A stretch of 64,000 bases of DNA from Gimesia fumaroli (GCF_007754425.1 NZ_CP037452.1:6985164-7049163), one strand, 5' to 3'; positions 45,686 to 55,191 are shown, counted from the first letter of the stretch. Numbers and translations: made by a program. Notes: a model not told the origin generated them from the sequence alone.

Positions 45686-47221
45686 TTAGTTTGCCACTGC
45701 AGAAAGTTTGGGGAGCAAGGTGACAGAACGTCGCAATACTTCTTTGCCTTTTGACTTAATGGAAACATAATAATTACCAGGCTCCAGAGTCGCAGGCGGG
45801 TAGACCTGAAAGGCACTCCGTAAATTCTCACGCAGCACAATCTGACCACTGCGATGAACAATGCGCCCGTCTTCTTCGCAGAAGTGACAATCGATCCAGA
45901 TGTCTTCATGCGGTGGATTCAGACAACATTGAACAAGAATCATTTCTCCGATCATGAATTCGGATTTACGATTGGTCAGCCAGCCTCCCACCATTTGGGT
46001 TCCGGTATCCACAGAAAGGAATTTGTCTTTTTGTCGCATTGTCTGTTCGGGGGCCAGCATTTGAGCCATCAGTTCCGGATCAACTTCATGCAGTGTCATC
46101 CGTCCTTCAGGACGCCGCAGGCCATAGATATCCTGTTGATGTTCGACATAAATGCTGAGAACTAACACTACCATAATTCCTGTCACCCAGGCTGTGGGAG
46201 ATTTCCAGCCAGCAACTGGTTGAGGGCGATACTTTTCAATAGCTGCTCCCAGACTGGCTGCTGTTTGTTTCAGCCACCCTGTACCACGCACCAGTCGTCG
46301 GAATTGAGCAGAGATCCATTGCACATCGTTTTCGGTCAGGAAGCAGAAATAAATCGAAATCGAGACCATTGGGAAAATGTAAAGTCCCAGAGAAAAGAGT
46401 GTGCCGATATGGAAGGCAGCTCCCAGTCCCAGACCGAGAATACGTCCCCACTTCCGCCAGACAATAAAGACAAAGGCGATTTCCCAGACGATAGCGACAT
46501 AGGACATCACAGACAACATAATTGGATACATTGTCAGGAACTCACCCAATGGATGCGGATTATTGTATCGTGACATCGCCCAGTAACTGATCTGATCCCC
46601 TTCGAGATAACCAGGGGTGTGAAGTTTTGTGATTGCAGCGCCAAAATAAATCAGTGCGATCAAAATCTGCATCAGTCTCTGGGGCCAGACCTCAAATCGA
46701 GGCAGTTCATGTTTGGTATAAAGCGGCAGTGATTTCTTTTCTCGTTTGCCTTTCAACCAGCTGTCAACGGACCAGATCGATCCGCATCGCGATAGCGAAA
46801 GTAAAAACAGGACATGGGAAGCGATGACGGAATACTTCGTCGCCATGCTGATGCAATCCATGAAACAGAAATAGGTATAAAGTGTTACGGAAGCGATCAG
46901 GGAGAACCGGGTCATCCAGCCGATGCTGCTGCAGAACAGAAAAAATGCGAGTGCCGCGAACAGGCCGACGACAACCGTTCCCGGAAGCATCGGTAAAAAG
47001 TCATAATATCGAAAAATTTCAGCCAAAGGAGCCGGTGCGCCATCTGCGGAAAACAGTTCCCGGGAATAAGGCCATCTGGTGCAGACCGTGCCCAGTAAGA
47101 CGAGTGGAACCAGCATCCGGACAATGGCCAGTCCGTAGGGAACTTCTTCTGCGAAAAAGAAACGCTGGAAGCGATCACGAATCGAATGAGTGAGTGTGGG
47201 AATCACTTCTTTAGCATCCAT
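45686..47221 (-). CDS. HTTM-domain polytopic membrane protein
   Basis: A 511-residue inner-membrane protein. Membrane spans occur throughout the first 330 residues (for example YGLAIVRMLVPLVLLGTVCT, VVVGLFAALAFFLFCSS, IASVTLYTYFCFMDCISMAT), and the block FGAAITKLHTPGYLEGDQIS with the following region matches the HTTM domain, a horizontally transferred fold related to vitamin-K-dependent gamma-carboxylase. The C-terminal ~170 residues are soluble, with CFLTENDVQWI before and a beta-rich part after (TLEPGNYYVSIKSKGKEVL). The carboxylase activity is unproven in bacteria. The gene after it (47297-47965) reads the same way upstream, so they are probably a pair. The ribosome-binding site is weak. 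Confidence 0.82.
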   Translation of the reverse strand: MDAKEVIPTLTHSIRDRFQRFFFAEEVPYGLAIVRMLVPLVLLGTVCTRWPYSRELFSADGAPAPLAEIFRYYDFLPMLPGTVVVGLFAALAFFLFCSSIGWMTRFSLIASVTLYTYFCFMDCISMATKYSVIASHVLFLLSLSRCGSIWSVDSWLKGKREKKSLPLYTKHELPRFEVWPQRLMQILIALIYFGAAITKLHTPGYLEGDQISYWAMSRYNNPHPLGEFLTMYPIMLSVMSYVAIVWEIAFVFIVWRKWGRILGLGLGAAFHIGTLFSLGLYIFPMVSISIYFCFLTENDVQWISAQFRRLVRGTGWLKQTAASLGAAIEKYRPQPVAGWKSPTAWVTGIMVVLVLSIYVEHQQDIYGLRRPEGRMTLHEVDPELMAQMLAPEQTMRQKDKFLSVDTGTQMVGGWLTNRKSEFMIGEMILVQCCLNPPHEDIWIDCHFCEEDGRIVHRSGQIVLRENLRSAFQVYPPATLEPGNYYVSIKSKGKEVLRRSVTLLPKLSAVAN

Positions 47222-47296
47222 GCTTGAAATCCTGATTGGTATTGTGACTCAAAATGGAGTGAACGGGTATGATTTAAGTTAAGGCAGTCGTTTGCT

Positions 47297-47965
47297 TCAA
47301 TTTCCGACCGGCGAAGCTAAATGAATAGGAACGTCAGGGTCATGTTGCGGGCTGGGGGGCTCAACCCGGCTCCCTACGGTCGCAGCAAAGAAAGGACGTC
47401 CCCGGTTCATGTCAGCAATCAGCCGCGGGTTATCATTCACCTGAAGATAGCGTTGTCGGGTCAGCCAGGGCACATACGATTGTGCGACGATGCCTTCGGG
47501 CGTGATGACTTTTCTCAAACGATAGTAATTTTGAAAATCTTTTGGCTGTTCATATCGTCGATCCCAGACCATATCGGGCAGGTTATACTTTTTGCACCAG
47601 GCTTCTTCGATACACAGAATACGAAGCATCGGCTCGTGTTCGGTTTTATCCAAAGTGTTCATGGCGATTCTCAACCAGGCATCACCGGTGGTATCGTAAT
47701 GTCGCCGCCCCAAAGAACCATAGGGTTTATATTCACCCCAGGGACCCGGGGCCAGTTCATAATATTTTCCGCTGACACCTTCACCGATGATATGGGTGCG
47801 AATCGAATAAGCAGACCAGCCACAAAACATATCCCAGACGATGTAGTACATGCCGGGATGACTGCCCGTCCGAAAGGAAAAGGTGTGGCAGAAGATGCCA
47901 AATATCAAAATTCCCACATAGCCGGTAATGGTCAGGTAGGTGAGTCCACGTTTGAATAATCGCAT
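47297..47965 (-). CDS. Hypothetical membrane-anchored protein paired with the HTTM gene
   Basis: A 222-residue protein with one N-terminal span (LTYLTITGYVGILIFGIFCH, about 8-27) and a soluble exported part, rich in Tyr, Trp and Arg. I do not recognise the family. Conserved-looking stretches are MYYIVWDMFCGWSAYS, YELAPGPWGEYKPYG and EEAWCKKYNLPDMVWDRRYE. It is just upstream of the HTTM gene (75 bases) on the same strand, and pairs of this kind occur in planctomycetes as far as I recall, so a shared role is likely. The ATG at 47965 has AGGGAAGG upstream. Confidence 0.75.
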   Translation of the reverse strand: MRLFKRGLTYLTITGYVGILIFGIFCHTFSFRTGSHPGMYYIVWDMFCGWSAYSIRTHIIGEGVSGKYYELAPGPWGEYKPYGSLGRRHYDTTGDAWLRIAMNTLDKTEHEPMLRILCIEEAWCKKYNLPDMVWDRRYEQPKDFQNYYRLRKVITPEGIVAQSYVPWLTRQRYLQVNDNPRLIADMNRGRPFFAATVGSRVEPPSPQHDPDVPIHLASPVGN

Positions 47966-48172
47966 TCGAATAGCCTTCCCTGGCTCAACAATGAGATCAG
48001 TAATTCAGAAAACACTACAAAATAAGGCATCAGGCAAGCCAAACTGGAGTCATAGGAATCAGTGGAAACCCGCACCTTGCTTTTCAGGGTGGGCAATATC
48101 GTCGATCTTCCGATTCAGGTCAATAGCAACCTTTTTGTCCGATTTGCGGTTTTCTACATCGCCGACAGAGAA

Positions 48173-49699
48173 TTAGCGGGTCTCGACCTGCTTCAGAATC
48201 GCAGCAAAAATCCCTTCCCAGGTATACTCTTCTGCCTCGGCGTCGATCTTCAGGCCAACTTCTTCGGCGGCCTGGGTTGTGACCGGACTGATACTAGCCA
48301 GTTTGATCGTATTTCCGATTTGTTCTCGGGCTTTCTCGGACAAGAGGTGGTAGAAATTCCGGGCGATCGAAGGGCTGCTTAAACCGACCCAGTCTAATGC
48401 ACCAGATTCCAGCAAATCCACACTTTCAGGATCCCAGGCGGTCACGTCATGATTTTCATAAGCGACAATTTTATCCACCGTGGCAGAGACTTCAGCGAGT
48501 TCCGTCTGTAGAACTTCACGTCCCCGATTCGCTCCCGCCCAGAGAATTTTTTGCTGACTCACCAGTGGTTTCAGCACGGCCGCTAACTCTTCTGCCCGGT
48601 AGTGAGGGGGAATGACATCAGCGCGCAGGTGCCATGCATTCAATGCTTCAGCTGTGGAAGGACCTATCGTCGCTAGCTTCAGGTGCGCCAATTTTCGGGC
48701 ATCAAAGCCGGTTTCCCATAATCGATTCAGGAAATACCGCACGCCGTTGGCACTCGTAAAGACGAGCCACTGATATTCTTCCAGTCGCGCGATGGCATCA
48801 TCGACGGGTTTCCAGTCTGTAGGAGCACTGATTTTTATCGTTGGTAGTAGAACCGGCTGTGCTCCGAGCTTGATCGCGCGTTGGATTTCTGCTTCTGCTT
48901 GTTCCCAAGGGCGAGTAATACCAATTCGAAGTCCAAACAAGGGCTTTTGATCAAACCAGGCAATTTGGTCTCGCAGGGTAACACACTCTCCAATCACAAT
49001 CAGCGAGGGGGCCACTAATTCTGCTTCTCGAACTGCTTCCGGTAAATGAGCGAGATCGCTTTGTACCGTTTTCTGAAAAGGCGTGGTTCCCCGGCTGATC
49101 ACGGCGGCGGGAATGTCTGCTGATTTTCCAGCCTGGATTAACGAAGACACGATGTGCTCCAGTTTATGCAGGCCCATATAAAACACGAGGGTTCCGGGAA
49201 ACTTCGCCAGCACATGGTAATCTAAGCTGGAATCGGCTTTGCTGGGGTCTTCATGTCCGGTGATGAGTGCAACGGCCGATGCGTGAGCCCGGTGCGTGAC
49301 TGAGATGCCCGCATAACCGGCGGCAGCCGTCGCTGCGGTAATGCCGGGAATGACTTCAAAGTCGATGCCGGCATTGCGCAGTGCCACTGCTTCCTCACTT
49401 CCGCGGCCGAAAATAAAAGGGTCGCCCCCCTTTAATCGAACTACGGTTTTTCCTTCACGGGCTGCGTCAATCAAACGCTGGTTGATTTCCTCCTGCCGCA
49501 GGATACGACGCTTATTCCTTCCCTCGGAAACACGACAGGTACGTTCCGCTTTCGAAGAAACATGATGGAGCAGCAGGGGATTGACAAGCCCGTCATACAG
49601 AATCAAATCCGCCTGCTTGAGACATTCAATCCCTTTAATGGTGATCAAACCGGGGTCACCGGGACCAGCGCCGACTAAATAGACTTTTCCTCCCGCCAT
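48173..49699 (-). CDS. Uroporphyrinogen-III C-methyltransferase / uroporphyrinogen-III synthase fusion
   Basis: A 508-residue bifunctional enzyme of tetrapyrrole synthesis. Residues 1-240 are the methyltransferase (CobA/SUMT): VYLVGAGPGDPGLITIKG, a glycine-rich VRLKGGDPFIFGRGSEEAVA (SAM and uroporphyrinogen binding) and GITAATAAAGYAGISVTHR. Residues 250-505 are uroporphyrinogen-III synthase (HemD-like): GLRIGITRPWEQAEAEIQRA, LVFTSANGVRYFLNRLWE and LKLATIGPSTAEALNAWHLR. It would make uroporphyrinogen III from hydroxymethylbilane and methylate it toward precorrin-2 (sirohaem, cobalamin). No hemC lies nearby. The frame opens with TTG at 49720; ATG 49699 is the start that fits the family. Confidence 0.92.
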   Translation of the reverse strand: MAGGKVYLVGAGPGDPGLITIKGIECLKQADLILYDGLVNPLLLHHVSSKAERTCRVSEGRNKRRILRQEEINQRLIDAAREGKTVVRLKGGDPFIFGRGSEEAVALRNAGIDFEVIPGITAATAAAGYAGISVTHRAHASAVALITGHEDPSKADSSLDYHVLAKFPGTLVFYMGLHKLEHIVSSLIQAGKSADIPAAVISRGTTPFQKTVQSDLAHLPEAVREAELVAPSLIVIGECVTLRDQIAWFDQKPLFGLRIGITRPWEQAEAEIQRAIKLGAQPVLLPTIKISAPTDWKPVDDAIARLEEYQWLVFTSANGVRYFLNRLWETGFDARKLAHLKLATIGPSTAEALNAWHLRADVIPPHYRAEELAAVLKPLVSQQKILWAGANRGREVLQTELAEVSATVDKIVAYENHDVTAWDPESVDLLESGALDWVGLSSPSIARNFYHLLSEKAREQIGNTIKLASISPVTTQAAEEVGLKIDAEAEEYTWEGIFAAILKQVETR

Positions 49700-49717
49700 C
49701 TGCTCTACTTTGCTCCA

Positions 49718-49729
49718 CAACAGCTGTTG
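49718..49729. repeat. 12-bp palindrome ahead of the CobA-HemD gene
   Basis: CAACAGCTGTTG is a perfect palindrome about 20 bases before the ATG (49699) of the fusion gene. It could be a regulator site; nothing else supports that. Confidence 0.3.
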
Positions 49730-49785
49730 ACTAAAATGAATCGCAAACCAACATTATAGCAGAGTTTGTAGAGATGGCGAGTTGG

Positions 49786-51036
49786 TTAGAAGTCATACCA
49801 GGTACCAAAGCCCACCATTCGTTCCGAATTCTGGAAGAAGGAGTACTGCATGGTTTTTCCATCCAGGTATTGAAAACCAATACGGAGCAAGTGGTTGTTT
49901 CGATCGCCGCGCCACTGCCAGCCAATCATGAAATTCACATTTCCGCCCCAGTCCACTTCCTCACGCAAATAGCCGTTAATCGCCCAGAAAGGGGCACCAT
50001 AGATCCCGTTATGTTCGGCGGGGCTGAATTCGGCACCAAATTGCAGTTCCCAGGGTTCTGCGCCTCCATCTGTGTTAAAGGCATAGCCAATTTCGGCATA
50101 CAGTCTGAGATCAGGATCCACAAAATACCCACCTCCCAGAACAAAGACATCGCGTACATAATTGATTCTTTGAAAACCGGGATGACGCTTGAGATATTCA
50201 TCGCCGACATGAGCGCTGGTGTGATAATAAGCAAACTTTGCCTGATAGGCGCCCCGTCTCCAGGTTAGTGGAACACCAACCCGAAAATCAGCGGCATCCA
50301 GGTCGAGGTCTTCTTCAATGTTTAATCGCGGTGGCCCTGCTCCTTCGACGTCAAGCTGCCAACCTTCCAATACATCGTCATTCATGGAACCGTAGCGCAA
50401 CAAGCCGACGCGTGCCCCTGCTTCCAGTTCCATCTGCCAGCCGATATCTTTTTCATTCAGAACCGCCAGCGCCATTCTTGGCTCTTTTGGGCCTGCTAAA
50501 TAAGATGTGTAAAGCAAGTCGGTCGGTAAGACCGTCCAGCCCCAGCAGTTTCCGCCACAGAGTTCGTCGATGGATTCGGTATAGCTTCCCTCAGGAACGG
50601 GCATGGTCTCCAGATCCGGGTAATCCATATCGTCTGAAAATGCTTCGAAAGCGGATGGATAATCAGATTGTGTCGCGCCCACTTGCCTAATCGAGCCGGA
50701 TTGACCGCGTGTCTGAGTACGGCTTTGGGAATAAAGCGGAGGCAGGCTCTGGGTAATATCCTGTTTCCAACCAGCTGACCGGACAGGATTGGCCTGATGT
50801 AAAGGTGCTCCCAGTCGTACCGGATTTTGTTGTTGATTGGAGTATTGTTGTTCCAGGTAGATTTGTGCCTGACTTGCCGGCTGCAATCGCTGACTTTGCT
50901 GCTGATCTCCGTAGGGCGATGGTGCCATAAAAGGCGTACTGCCTGAAGCCTGTTGTGCGAGTAAGTCTCCGCTAGAGGCGCATAACAAAAGCCCCAACAG
51001 TGTACGTTGTATGATGAATCGAATAAATAACCTCAC
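49786..51036 (-). CDS. DUF1207 outer-surface protein
   Basis: A 416-residue exported protein of the DUF1207 family, probably a beta-barrel in the outer membrane. A signal peptide (FIIQRTLLGLLLCASSGDLL, then AQ) is followed by a Gln/Ser-rich disordered region (about 30-140) and then the DUF1207 part: GWTVLPTDLLYTSYLAGPKE, LEAGARVGLLRYGSMNDDVL, and alternating strands ending MVGFGTWYDF, with a C-terminal aromatic residue as expected for barrels. It is the only start with a good ribosome-binding site (AAGGAG eight bases before GTG 51036). A 14-bp palindrome covers the start codon (listed separately). Confidence 0.85.
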   Translation of the reverse strand: MRLFIRFIIQRTLLGLLLCASSGDLLAQQASGSTPFMAPSPYGDQQQSQRLQPASQAQIYLEQQYSNQQQNPVRLGAPLHQANPVRSAGWKQDITQSLPPLYSQSRTQTRGQSGSIRQVGATQSDYPSAFEAFSDDMDYPDLETMPVPEGSYTESIDELCGGNCWGWTVLPTDLLYTSYLAGPKEPRMALAVLNEKDIGWQMELEAGARVGLLRYGSMNDDVLEGWQLDVEGAGPPRLNIEEDLDLDAADFRVGVPLTWRRGAYQAKFAYYHTSAHVGDEYLKRHPGFQRINYVRDVFVLGGGYFVDPDLRLYAEIGYAFNTDGGAEPWELQFGAEFSPAEHNGIYGAPFWAINGYLREEVDWGGNVNFMIGWQWRGDRNNHLLRIGFQYLDGKTMQYSFFQNSERMVGFGTWYDF

Positions 51037-51044
51037 CGGTGAGG
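51031..51044. promoter_or_regulatory. 14-bp palindrome over a start codon
   Basis: CCTCACCGGTGAGG is a perfect palindrome that overlaps the GTG start of the DUF1207 gene on the minus strand. In the mRNA it could fold as a 5-bp stem that hides the start codon, or it could be an operator. Confidence 0.4.
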
Positions 51045-51355
51045 CTCCTTATTGTGGACGTCAGCAAAAAATGCCGCGAAAATATTATGTGTGAGGAGAT
51101 CAGAAAATCTGAACGGAGAGACTGAGAGAGGCTGATTCACGGAATGTGAATAAGATGAGTGGGGGGAGTATAGCGAGATTTTCAAGAAGCGAAAAGGTGA
51201 ATTCCGCTTTTGACGAATTAGGTATCTCAATTTAATTTAATGGCATTAAGCGACTGTTATGCAACAGCTTACGGTAGGAGATTCTTTGGGATGATCTAAA
51301 AAAAGCCTCTTGGATCGTGTGAGATAATTCACAAAAAACGAGAGGCTGATTGCAT
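51037..51355. other. Intergenic region with a terminator
   Basis: About 320 bases between two minus-strand genes. The right half holds the terminator of the secreted-protein gene (51298-51348) and the left half must contain the promoter of the DUF1207 gene. I see no box near consensus. Confidence 0.45.
51298..51348 (-). terminator. Terminator of the secreted hypothetical gene
   Basis: On the minus strand AGCCTCT (from 51347) pairs with AGAGGCT (to 51304), with an inner TGTGA/TCACA stem in the loop, and TTTTTTT follows. It lies about 10 bases after the stop at 51356. Confidence 0.75.
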
Positions 51356-52018
51356 TTATTTGATATGTAGAGTGTTTGCATCGTTCAATTGCAGTGTCTG
51401 TCCGGGTGTCAAATGCTTGACGACCGTTCCCTGATCAGAGAAGAAACGAACCTGAGCCGAATAATAGAATTCATGCGACTCGCCTGTACGCAGTCGGAAC
51501 GGACCATTCCAAGGCATGGAAGGGCCTTTCAACTCATATAAAACGGGAGTCTTCGATTGATTGATGACTTTGGTGGGGGCTTTTTGAGTCCCTTCCAGCA
51601 GGGTAAAGTAGGAGGTATTGTGTACCGGATCACGCTCGACAAACCAGTGGTGTCTCACCTGGTTAAGCCACTCTATATCTGCCTTTTCTTCCTCTTCTTT
51701 CAGCTTGTCAAAACGCTCATACTCATCCAGAAGTAATCTGGCTACTTTGGCTGATTCCGATTTGGGATAGAGCCGAATCACTTTTCGCGCGATGCGTCTT
51801 TGTTGGGAAAGAACCAGCTTCTGCACCCCTTTTAATAATTCTTGAGCCGCTGCCTCCTGTTGCTCCGGTGTCATTTTTTCCTGCTCGGTATCGGTAGAAA
51901 ATGGATCATTTTGCGCATAAGCCACCTGGCCTGCTGCTGTAAAAGTGATCAACACTGCGAACGCGCACACACGGCAGAGACGATACGTATTATTTAAGAA
52001 AAAGTCAGTTGGATTCAT
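51356..52018 (-). CDS. Secreted hypothetical protein
   Basis: A 220-residue protein with a signal peptide (RVCAFAVLITFTAAGQVAYA), a helical middle (QEAAAQELLKGVQKLVLSQQ, ARKVIRLYPKSESAKVARLL and a Glu/Lys-rich stretch) and a beta-rich C-terminal part (VLYELKGPSMPWNGPFRLR, then FRLRTGESHEFYYSAQV). I do not recognise the family. It probably acts outside the cytoplasmic membrane, but no catalytic motif is visible. The ATG at 52018 has AGGTG upstream. Confidence 0.75.
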   Translation of the reverse strand: MNPTDFFLNNTYRLCRVCAFAVLITFTAAGQVAYAQNDPFSTDTEQEKMTPEQQEAAAQELLKGVQKLVLSQQRRIARKVIRLYPKSESAKVARLLLDEYERFDKLKEEEEKADIEWLNQVRHHWFVERDPVHNTSYFTLLEGTQKAPTKVINQSKTPVLYELKGPSMPWNGPFRLRTGESHEFYYSAQVRFFSDQGTVVKHLTPGQTLQLNDANTLHIK

Positions 52019-52347
52019 TAATCACACCTCAGGTTCAGCAAATCGATAATGGAACACTTGCTTCAAGTTTACCCGCCAAACAGAGGTGGAGCGTTTTTCC
52101 CTCAGAATTATCGCTGTTTTTTACGTCACAATTTGGAGATTGTCTGATTTGTTACCGTGAGAGGTACCACGGGCACATTCTTCATAAACACCTTATTCGA
52201 GACAATTTAACACACTCTGTCAGTTTATTTTTCTGATGGGGCAACCAGAGAAGACAACGCAAGGCATTTTGAATAAAATGCAGATGCGTGTTTCAACAAA
52301 TCTATCAGTGAGTGAATTACAAGATCGTACAGAAAGTGCTTCCAGAA
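52019..52347. other. Intergenic region before the ABC-2 permease gene
   Basis: About 330 AT-rich bases between divergent genes, with no recognisable RNA gene and no long repeat. Several in-frame starts for the permease lie in it, but none has a good ribosome-binding site. Confidence 0.35.
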
Positions 52348-53244
52348 ATGGCAAATTCTTCCCGGCCTCAATACGGACGTGTCTGGCTGACGTTCCTGCG
52401 CAATTCGCTGATTCGTGAAATGACCTTCCGTGGTAACTTAATCATTACTGTTGTCACGCGCGGATTCTGGTTTGCTGCCCAACTGATTCTGTTCGATATC
52501 ATTTACCGTAATGTCAATTCCATCAATGACTGGACCCGCGAGGAATATTTTGCGTTTATGGCAACCGGAATGTTGATCAATGCGATCGTGGAAACATTCT
52601 TCATGCCCAACTGCGCCAATTTCAGTGAATTGATTCGAAACGGAAATCTCGATTTCGTACTGCTCAAGCCGATCGACACTCAATTTCTTGTTTCGTTCGA
52701 GAAAGTGAACCTGGCAATGCTGAATCAGGTTCTCCTGGCAGGGGCACTCTTAGTCTATTCGATGTGGCAGATCTCACATTTTGATCTGGGACTGCTTGCG
52801 CTGCAAAGACTGATTCAATCAGGAGAGTGGTTGTCGCTGCTGCTGATCTGCTGCCAGGGGGCTGGCCAGATCTTTATGTATTGTCTTTTATTAGCGGTCG
52901 GCGTCGCTTTCTTTTACAGCCTGATGATCGCGTTAGCCAGCAGCAGTATCTGGTTTGGGCGCAATCAGGGTTTGTATGATTTCTGGTTTTATATTACGGT
53001 ATTCGCCCGCTACCCGCGGAGTATTTACAGTGGTTCGCCGACGGGTGAGCTAATCCGATTTGCCTTTTCTTATGTGATCCCGATTTTACTTGTCGTGACG
53101 GTTCCTGCACGACAACTCTTATCGAAAGCCTTAGAGCCTTCCTGGATCACACTTGTGTCTGTTTCAGTCACACTGGCGTTATTATTGATTTCCCGCTATA
53201 TCTTCAACTGGTCATTAAACAGCTATCGCAGCGCCAGCAGCTGA
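52348..53244 (+). CDS. Orphan ABC-2 type transporter permease
   Basis: A 298-residue inner-membrane protein of the ABC-2/DUF990 permease type. Six spans are visible (for example [97 protein letters not shown]). The conserved [19 protein letters not shown] element precedes the second span. Usually such genes stand next to an ATPase gene and a second permease; neither is found in this window. ATG 52348 is preferred, but the frame opens at GTG 52312 and the ribosome-binding site is poor, so the start is uncertain. It may export a lipid, polysaccharide or antibiotic. Confidence 0.75.
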   Translation: MANSSRPQYGRVWLTFLRNSLIREMTFRGNLIITVVTRGFWFAAQLILFDIIYRNVNSINDWTREEYFAFMATGMLINAIVETFFMPNCANFSELIRNGNLDFVLLKPIDTQFLVSFEKVNLAMLNQVLLAGALLVYSMWQISHFDLGLLALQRLIQSGEWLSLLLICCQGAGQIFMYCLLLAVGVAFFYSLMIALASSSIWFGRNQGLYDFWFYITVFARYPRSIYSGSPTGELIRFAFSYVIPILLVVTVPARQLLSKALEPSWITLVSVSVTLALLLISRYIFNWSLNSYRSASS

Positions 53245-53288
53245 TCATCGAACCATCAAACTGAAGTCAGTTTTCTATAGAGTAAACT

Positions 53289-54632
53289 ATGAATATTGTA
53301 ATTATGGGAGCTGGGACGGTAGGGACTTTTGTCGCCGACACCCTTTGTGCCGAGCAACACAATGTTACCATTATCGATAAATCACGCAGTGCATTAGAAC
53401 TGGTTGAGGAACGAGTCGATGTCCAGACCATCTGCGGTTCCGCCTGTGACTCTGCGATTCTGTTTCAAGCCGGCGTGCTGGGAGCCGATCTTTGTCTGGC
53501 AGTAACCAGCCAGGATGAAGTCAATATGGTTGGTGCCAGTCTGGCGAAGGCAATGGGAGCCCGCCGCTGTGTAGCCCGCATCTTCAATCATGCGTATTTA
53601 AACTTGAGTACCTTCGACTATCAACGGCACTTCAACATCGATCGCTTGTTGAGCCTGGAATACCTGACAGCTCTTGAATTGGCTAAGCAAATCGGCGAAC
53701 CCGGCTTATTCGCAGTCGAAAACTTCGCGCGCGGAGAAGTATTGATTCAGGTTCTGGATGTGCAAAAGGGAGTCAAAGCCGATGGCGTCTTGCTGCGAAA
53801 TCTGAATCTCCCCAGCGATGTCCGCGTCGGTTTGATTTCAGACGGTGTGAATACATCCATCGCCGGTGCGGACAACGTGATCGAAGCAGGTCAAATTGTA
53901 ACGCTGATTGGGACGCAGGAACATATTGATAAAGTTCACCGCATGTTTCAGCACAAACGCGCTGTGAAATTCCGTGTGATCATTGCCGGCGGGGGAAACA
54001 TCGGATTCAATCTAGCGCGGATTTTGCAAAAAAAAGAATATTCGGTTACGATCCTGGAGACTGATCCCGTTCGTTGCGATTTTCTTTCAAGACACCTCGA
54101 TTCCACTACGGTCCTGCTCGCTGATGCAACCAGACGCACGGAAATGGAAGAAGCTCGCGTTGGTAAATCTGACGTGTTTATCGCAGCAACAGGTCGGGAT
54201 GAAGACAATATTGTGTGTGGTGTCGAAGCCAAAGAGCTTGGAGCCAGCCGCATAATGAGTATTGTCCGGCGTCCCGATTATGCCAATGTGCTGACGAAAC
54301 TGGGCATCGATGTTGCGGTGAGTCCTCGTGAAGTCATCACGCGGCAGATTATGGGTATGGTTCATTCAGGTCCGATTATCAGCCACTCTGAAATCGGCGG
54401 GGGAAATTCGGCAATCTTGGAACTCGAAGTCCGCAAGAATACCCCGATCACTCAGGCGTTATTGAAAGATCTGAAACTGAAACAGGCATTGATTGCTGCT
54501 GTGGTCAAAGAAGATTGTGTTCGCGTTCCTGGTGCCGAGGATCAGATTCAAGTGGGGGATACTGTGATTCTCTTATGTGAGCAGGATAACCTGAATGAGA
54601 TTCTGCCGCTGTTTAAGCCGGTCAAACAGTAG
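53289..54632 (+). CDS. trkA: Trk potassium-uptake regulatory subunit
   Basis: A 447-residue peripheral membrane protein with two RCK modules. Each has an NAD(H)-binding Rossmann domain: VIMGAGTVGTFVADTLCAEQ (about 4-23) and VIIAGGGNIGFNLARILQ (about 230-247), each followed by an acidic ribose-binding strand (TIIDKS, TILETD) and a TrkA-C domain (VLLRNLNLPSDVRVGLISDG and LLKDLKLKQALIAAVVKED). Function: gating of the Trk K+ channel by nucleotides. The partner channel gene trkH is not in the window. It lies 44 bases after the ABC-2 permease gene. The length is normal for TrkA (about 450-460). Confidence 0.93.
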   Translation: MNIVIMGAGTVGTFVADTLCAEQHNVTIIDKSRSALELVEERVDVQTICGSACDSAILFQAGVLGADLCLAVTSQDEVNMVGASLAKAMGARRCVARIFNHAYLNLSTFDYQRHFNIDRLLSLEYLTALELAKQIGEPGLFAVENFARGEVLIQVLDVQKGVKADGVLLRNLNLPSDVRVGLISDGVNTSIAGADNVIEAGQIVTLIGTQEHIDKVHRMFQHKRAVKFRVIIAGGGNIGFNLARILQKKEYSVTILETDPVRCDFLSRHLDSTTVLLADATRRTEMEEARVGKSDVFIAATGRDEDNIVCGVEAKELGASRIMSIVRRPDYANVLTKLGIDVAVSPREVITRQIMGMVHSGPIISHSEIGGGNSAILELEVRKNTPITQALLKDLKLKQALIAAVVKEDCVRVPGAEDQIQVGDTVILLCEQDNLNEILPLFKPVKQ

Positions 54633-54795
54633 AACTGATACAGGTGGACCTGCCGGAAAAGTCTCCTGAGATTCTGGAATTCTCTCACAAAGTCGGTGAG
54701 ATTCTGGCCTATACTTTACCTGCAGGATCTAAGTCTCTTCTCATGTCTGCAGCATTGATGATAATTCGCCGGGCCAAACAAGACAGGCAGCACCC

Positions 54796-55191
54796 ATGAC
54801 TGACCGTAGAAAATCGACTAGCCGACGTTCTGGCAACGAACGACGACAATATCAACGAACAAAATTCGAAACAGAAGTCAGTTTACTGCGGTCGGGCAGC
54901 TCTTCTGGTCAGGGGCCCATCAACGGGACTCTGTATGATGTTTCCTCAAATGGGATTCGCATCCGATTGGATTTGCCGCTTTCCATTGGTGAATCACTGC
55001 TTGTGCAAGTCCATAACTCAGGCAAGCACCTTTTCAATTCGACCGCGAAAGTGGTCTGGCAAGAACAAGATCAGACCGGAAAATATTCAACCGGTTGTGA
55101 ATTATGCGTCTTACTGACTGAAAAGCAGGAAAAAACGCTCAGTGAGTTTATCGAGCAAAAAAACAACTTGCACGATTTGCTGCAAAACTGA
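54796..55191 (+). CDS. PilZ-domain protein, c-di-GMP-binding candidate
   Basis: A 131-residue cytoplasmic protein with one PilZ domain. The RxxxR motif is ERRQYQRTKFE (about residues 15-25) and the D/NxSxxG motif is YDVSSNGIRIR (about 47-57), so c-di-GMP binding is likely. A short Arg-rich N-terminus and a helical C-terminus flank it. It is a stand-alone protein, which fits an adaptor role in surface attachment, motility or exopolysaccharide control. It converges on an SDR gene, with 33 bases between. Confidence 0.85.
   Translation: MTDRRKSTSRRSGNERRQYQRTKFETEVSLLRSGSSSGQGPINGTLYDVSSNGIRIRLDLPLSIGESLLVQVHNSGKHLFNSTAKVVWQEQDQTGKYSTGCELCVLLTEKQEKTLSEFIEQKNNLHDLLQN

Noticed and set aside
54677-54716. 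Direct repeat GAGATTCTGG twice before the PilZ gene
   Set aside because: Only 10 bases and not linked to any symmetric or regulatory structure, so chance is likely.
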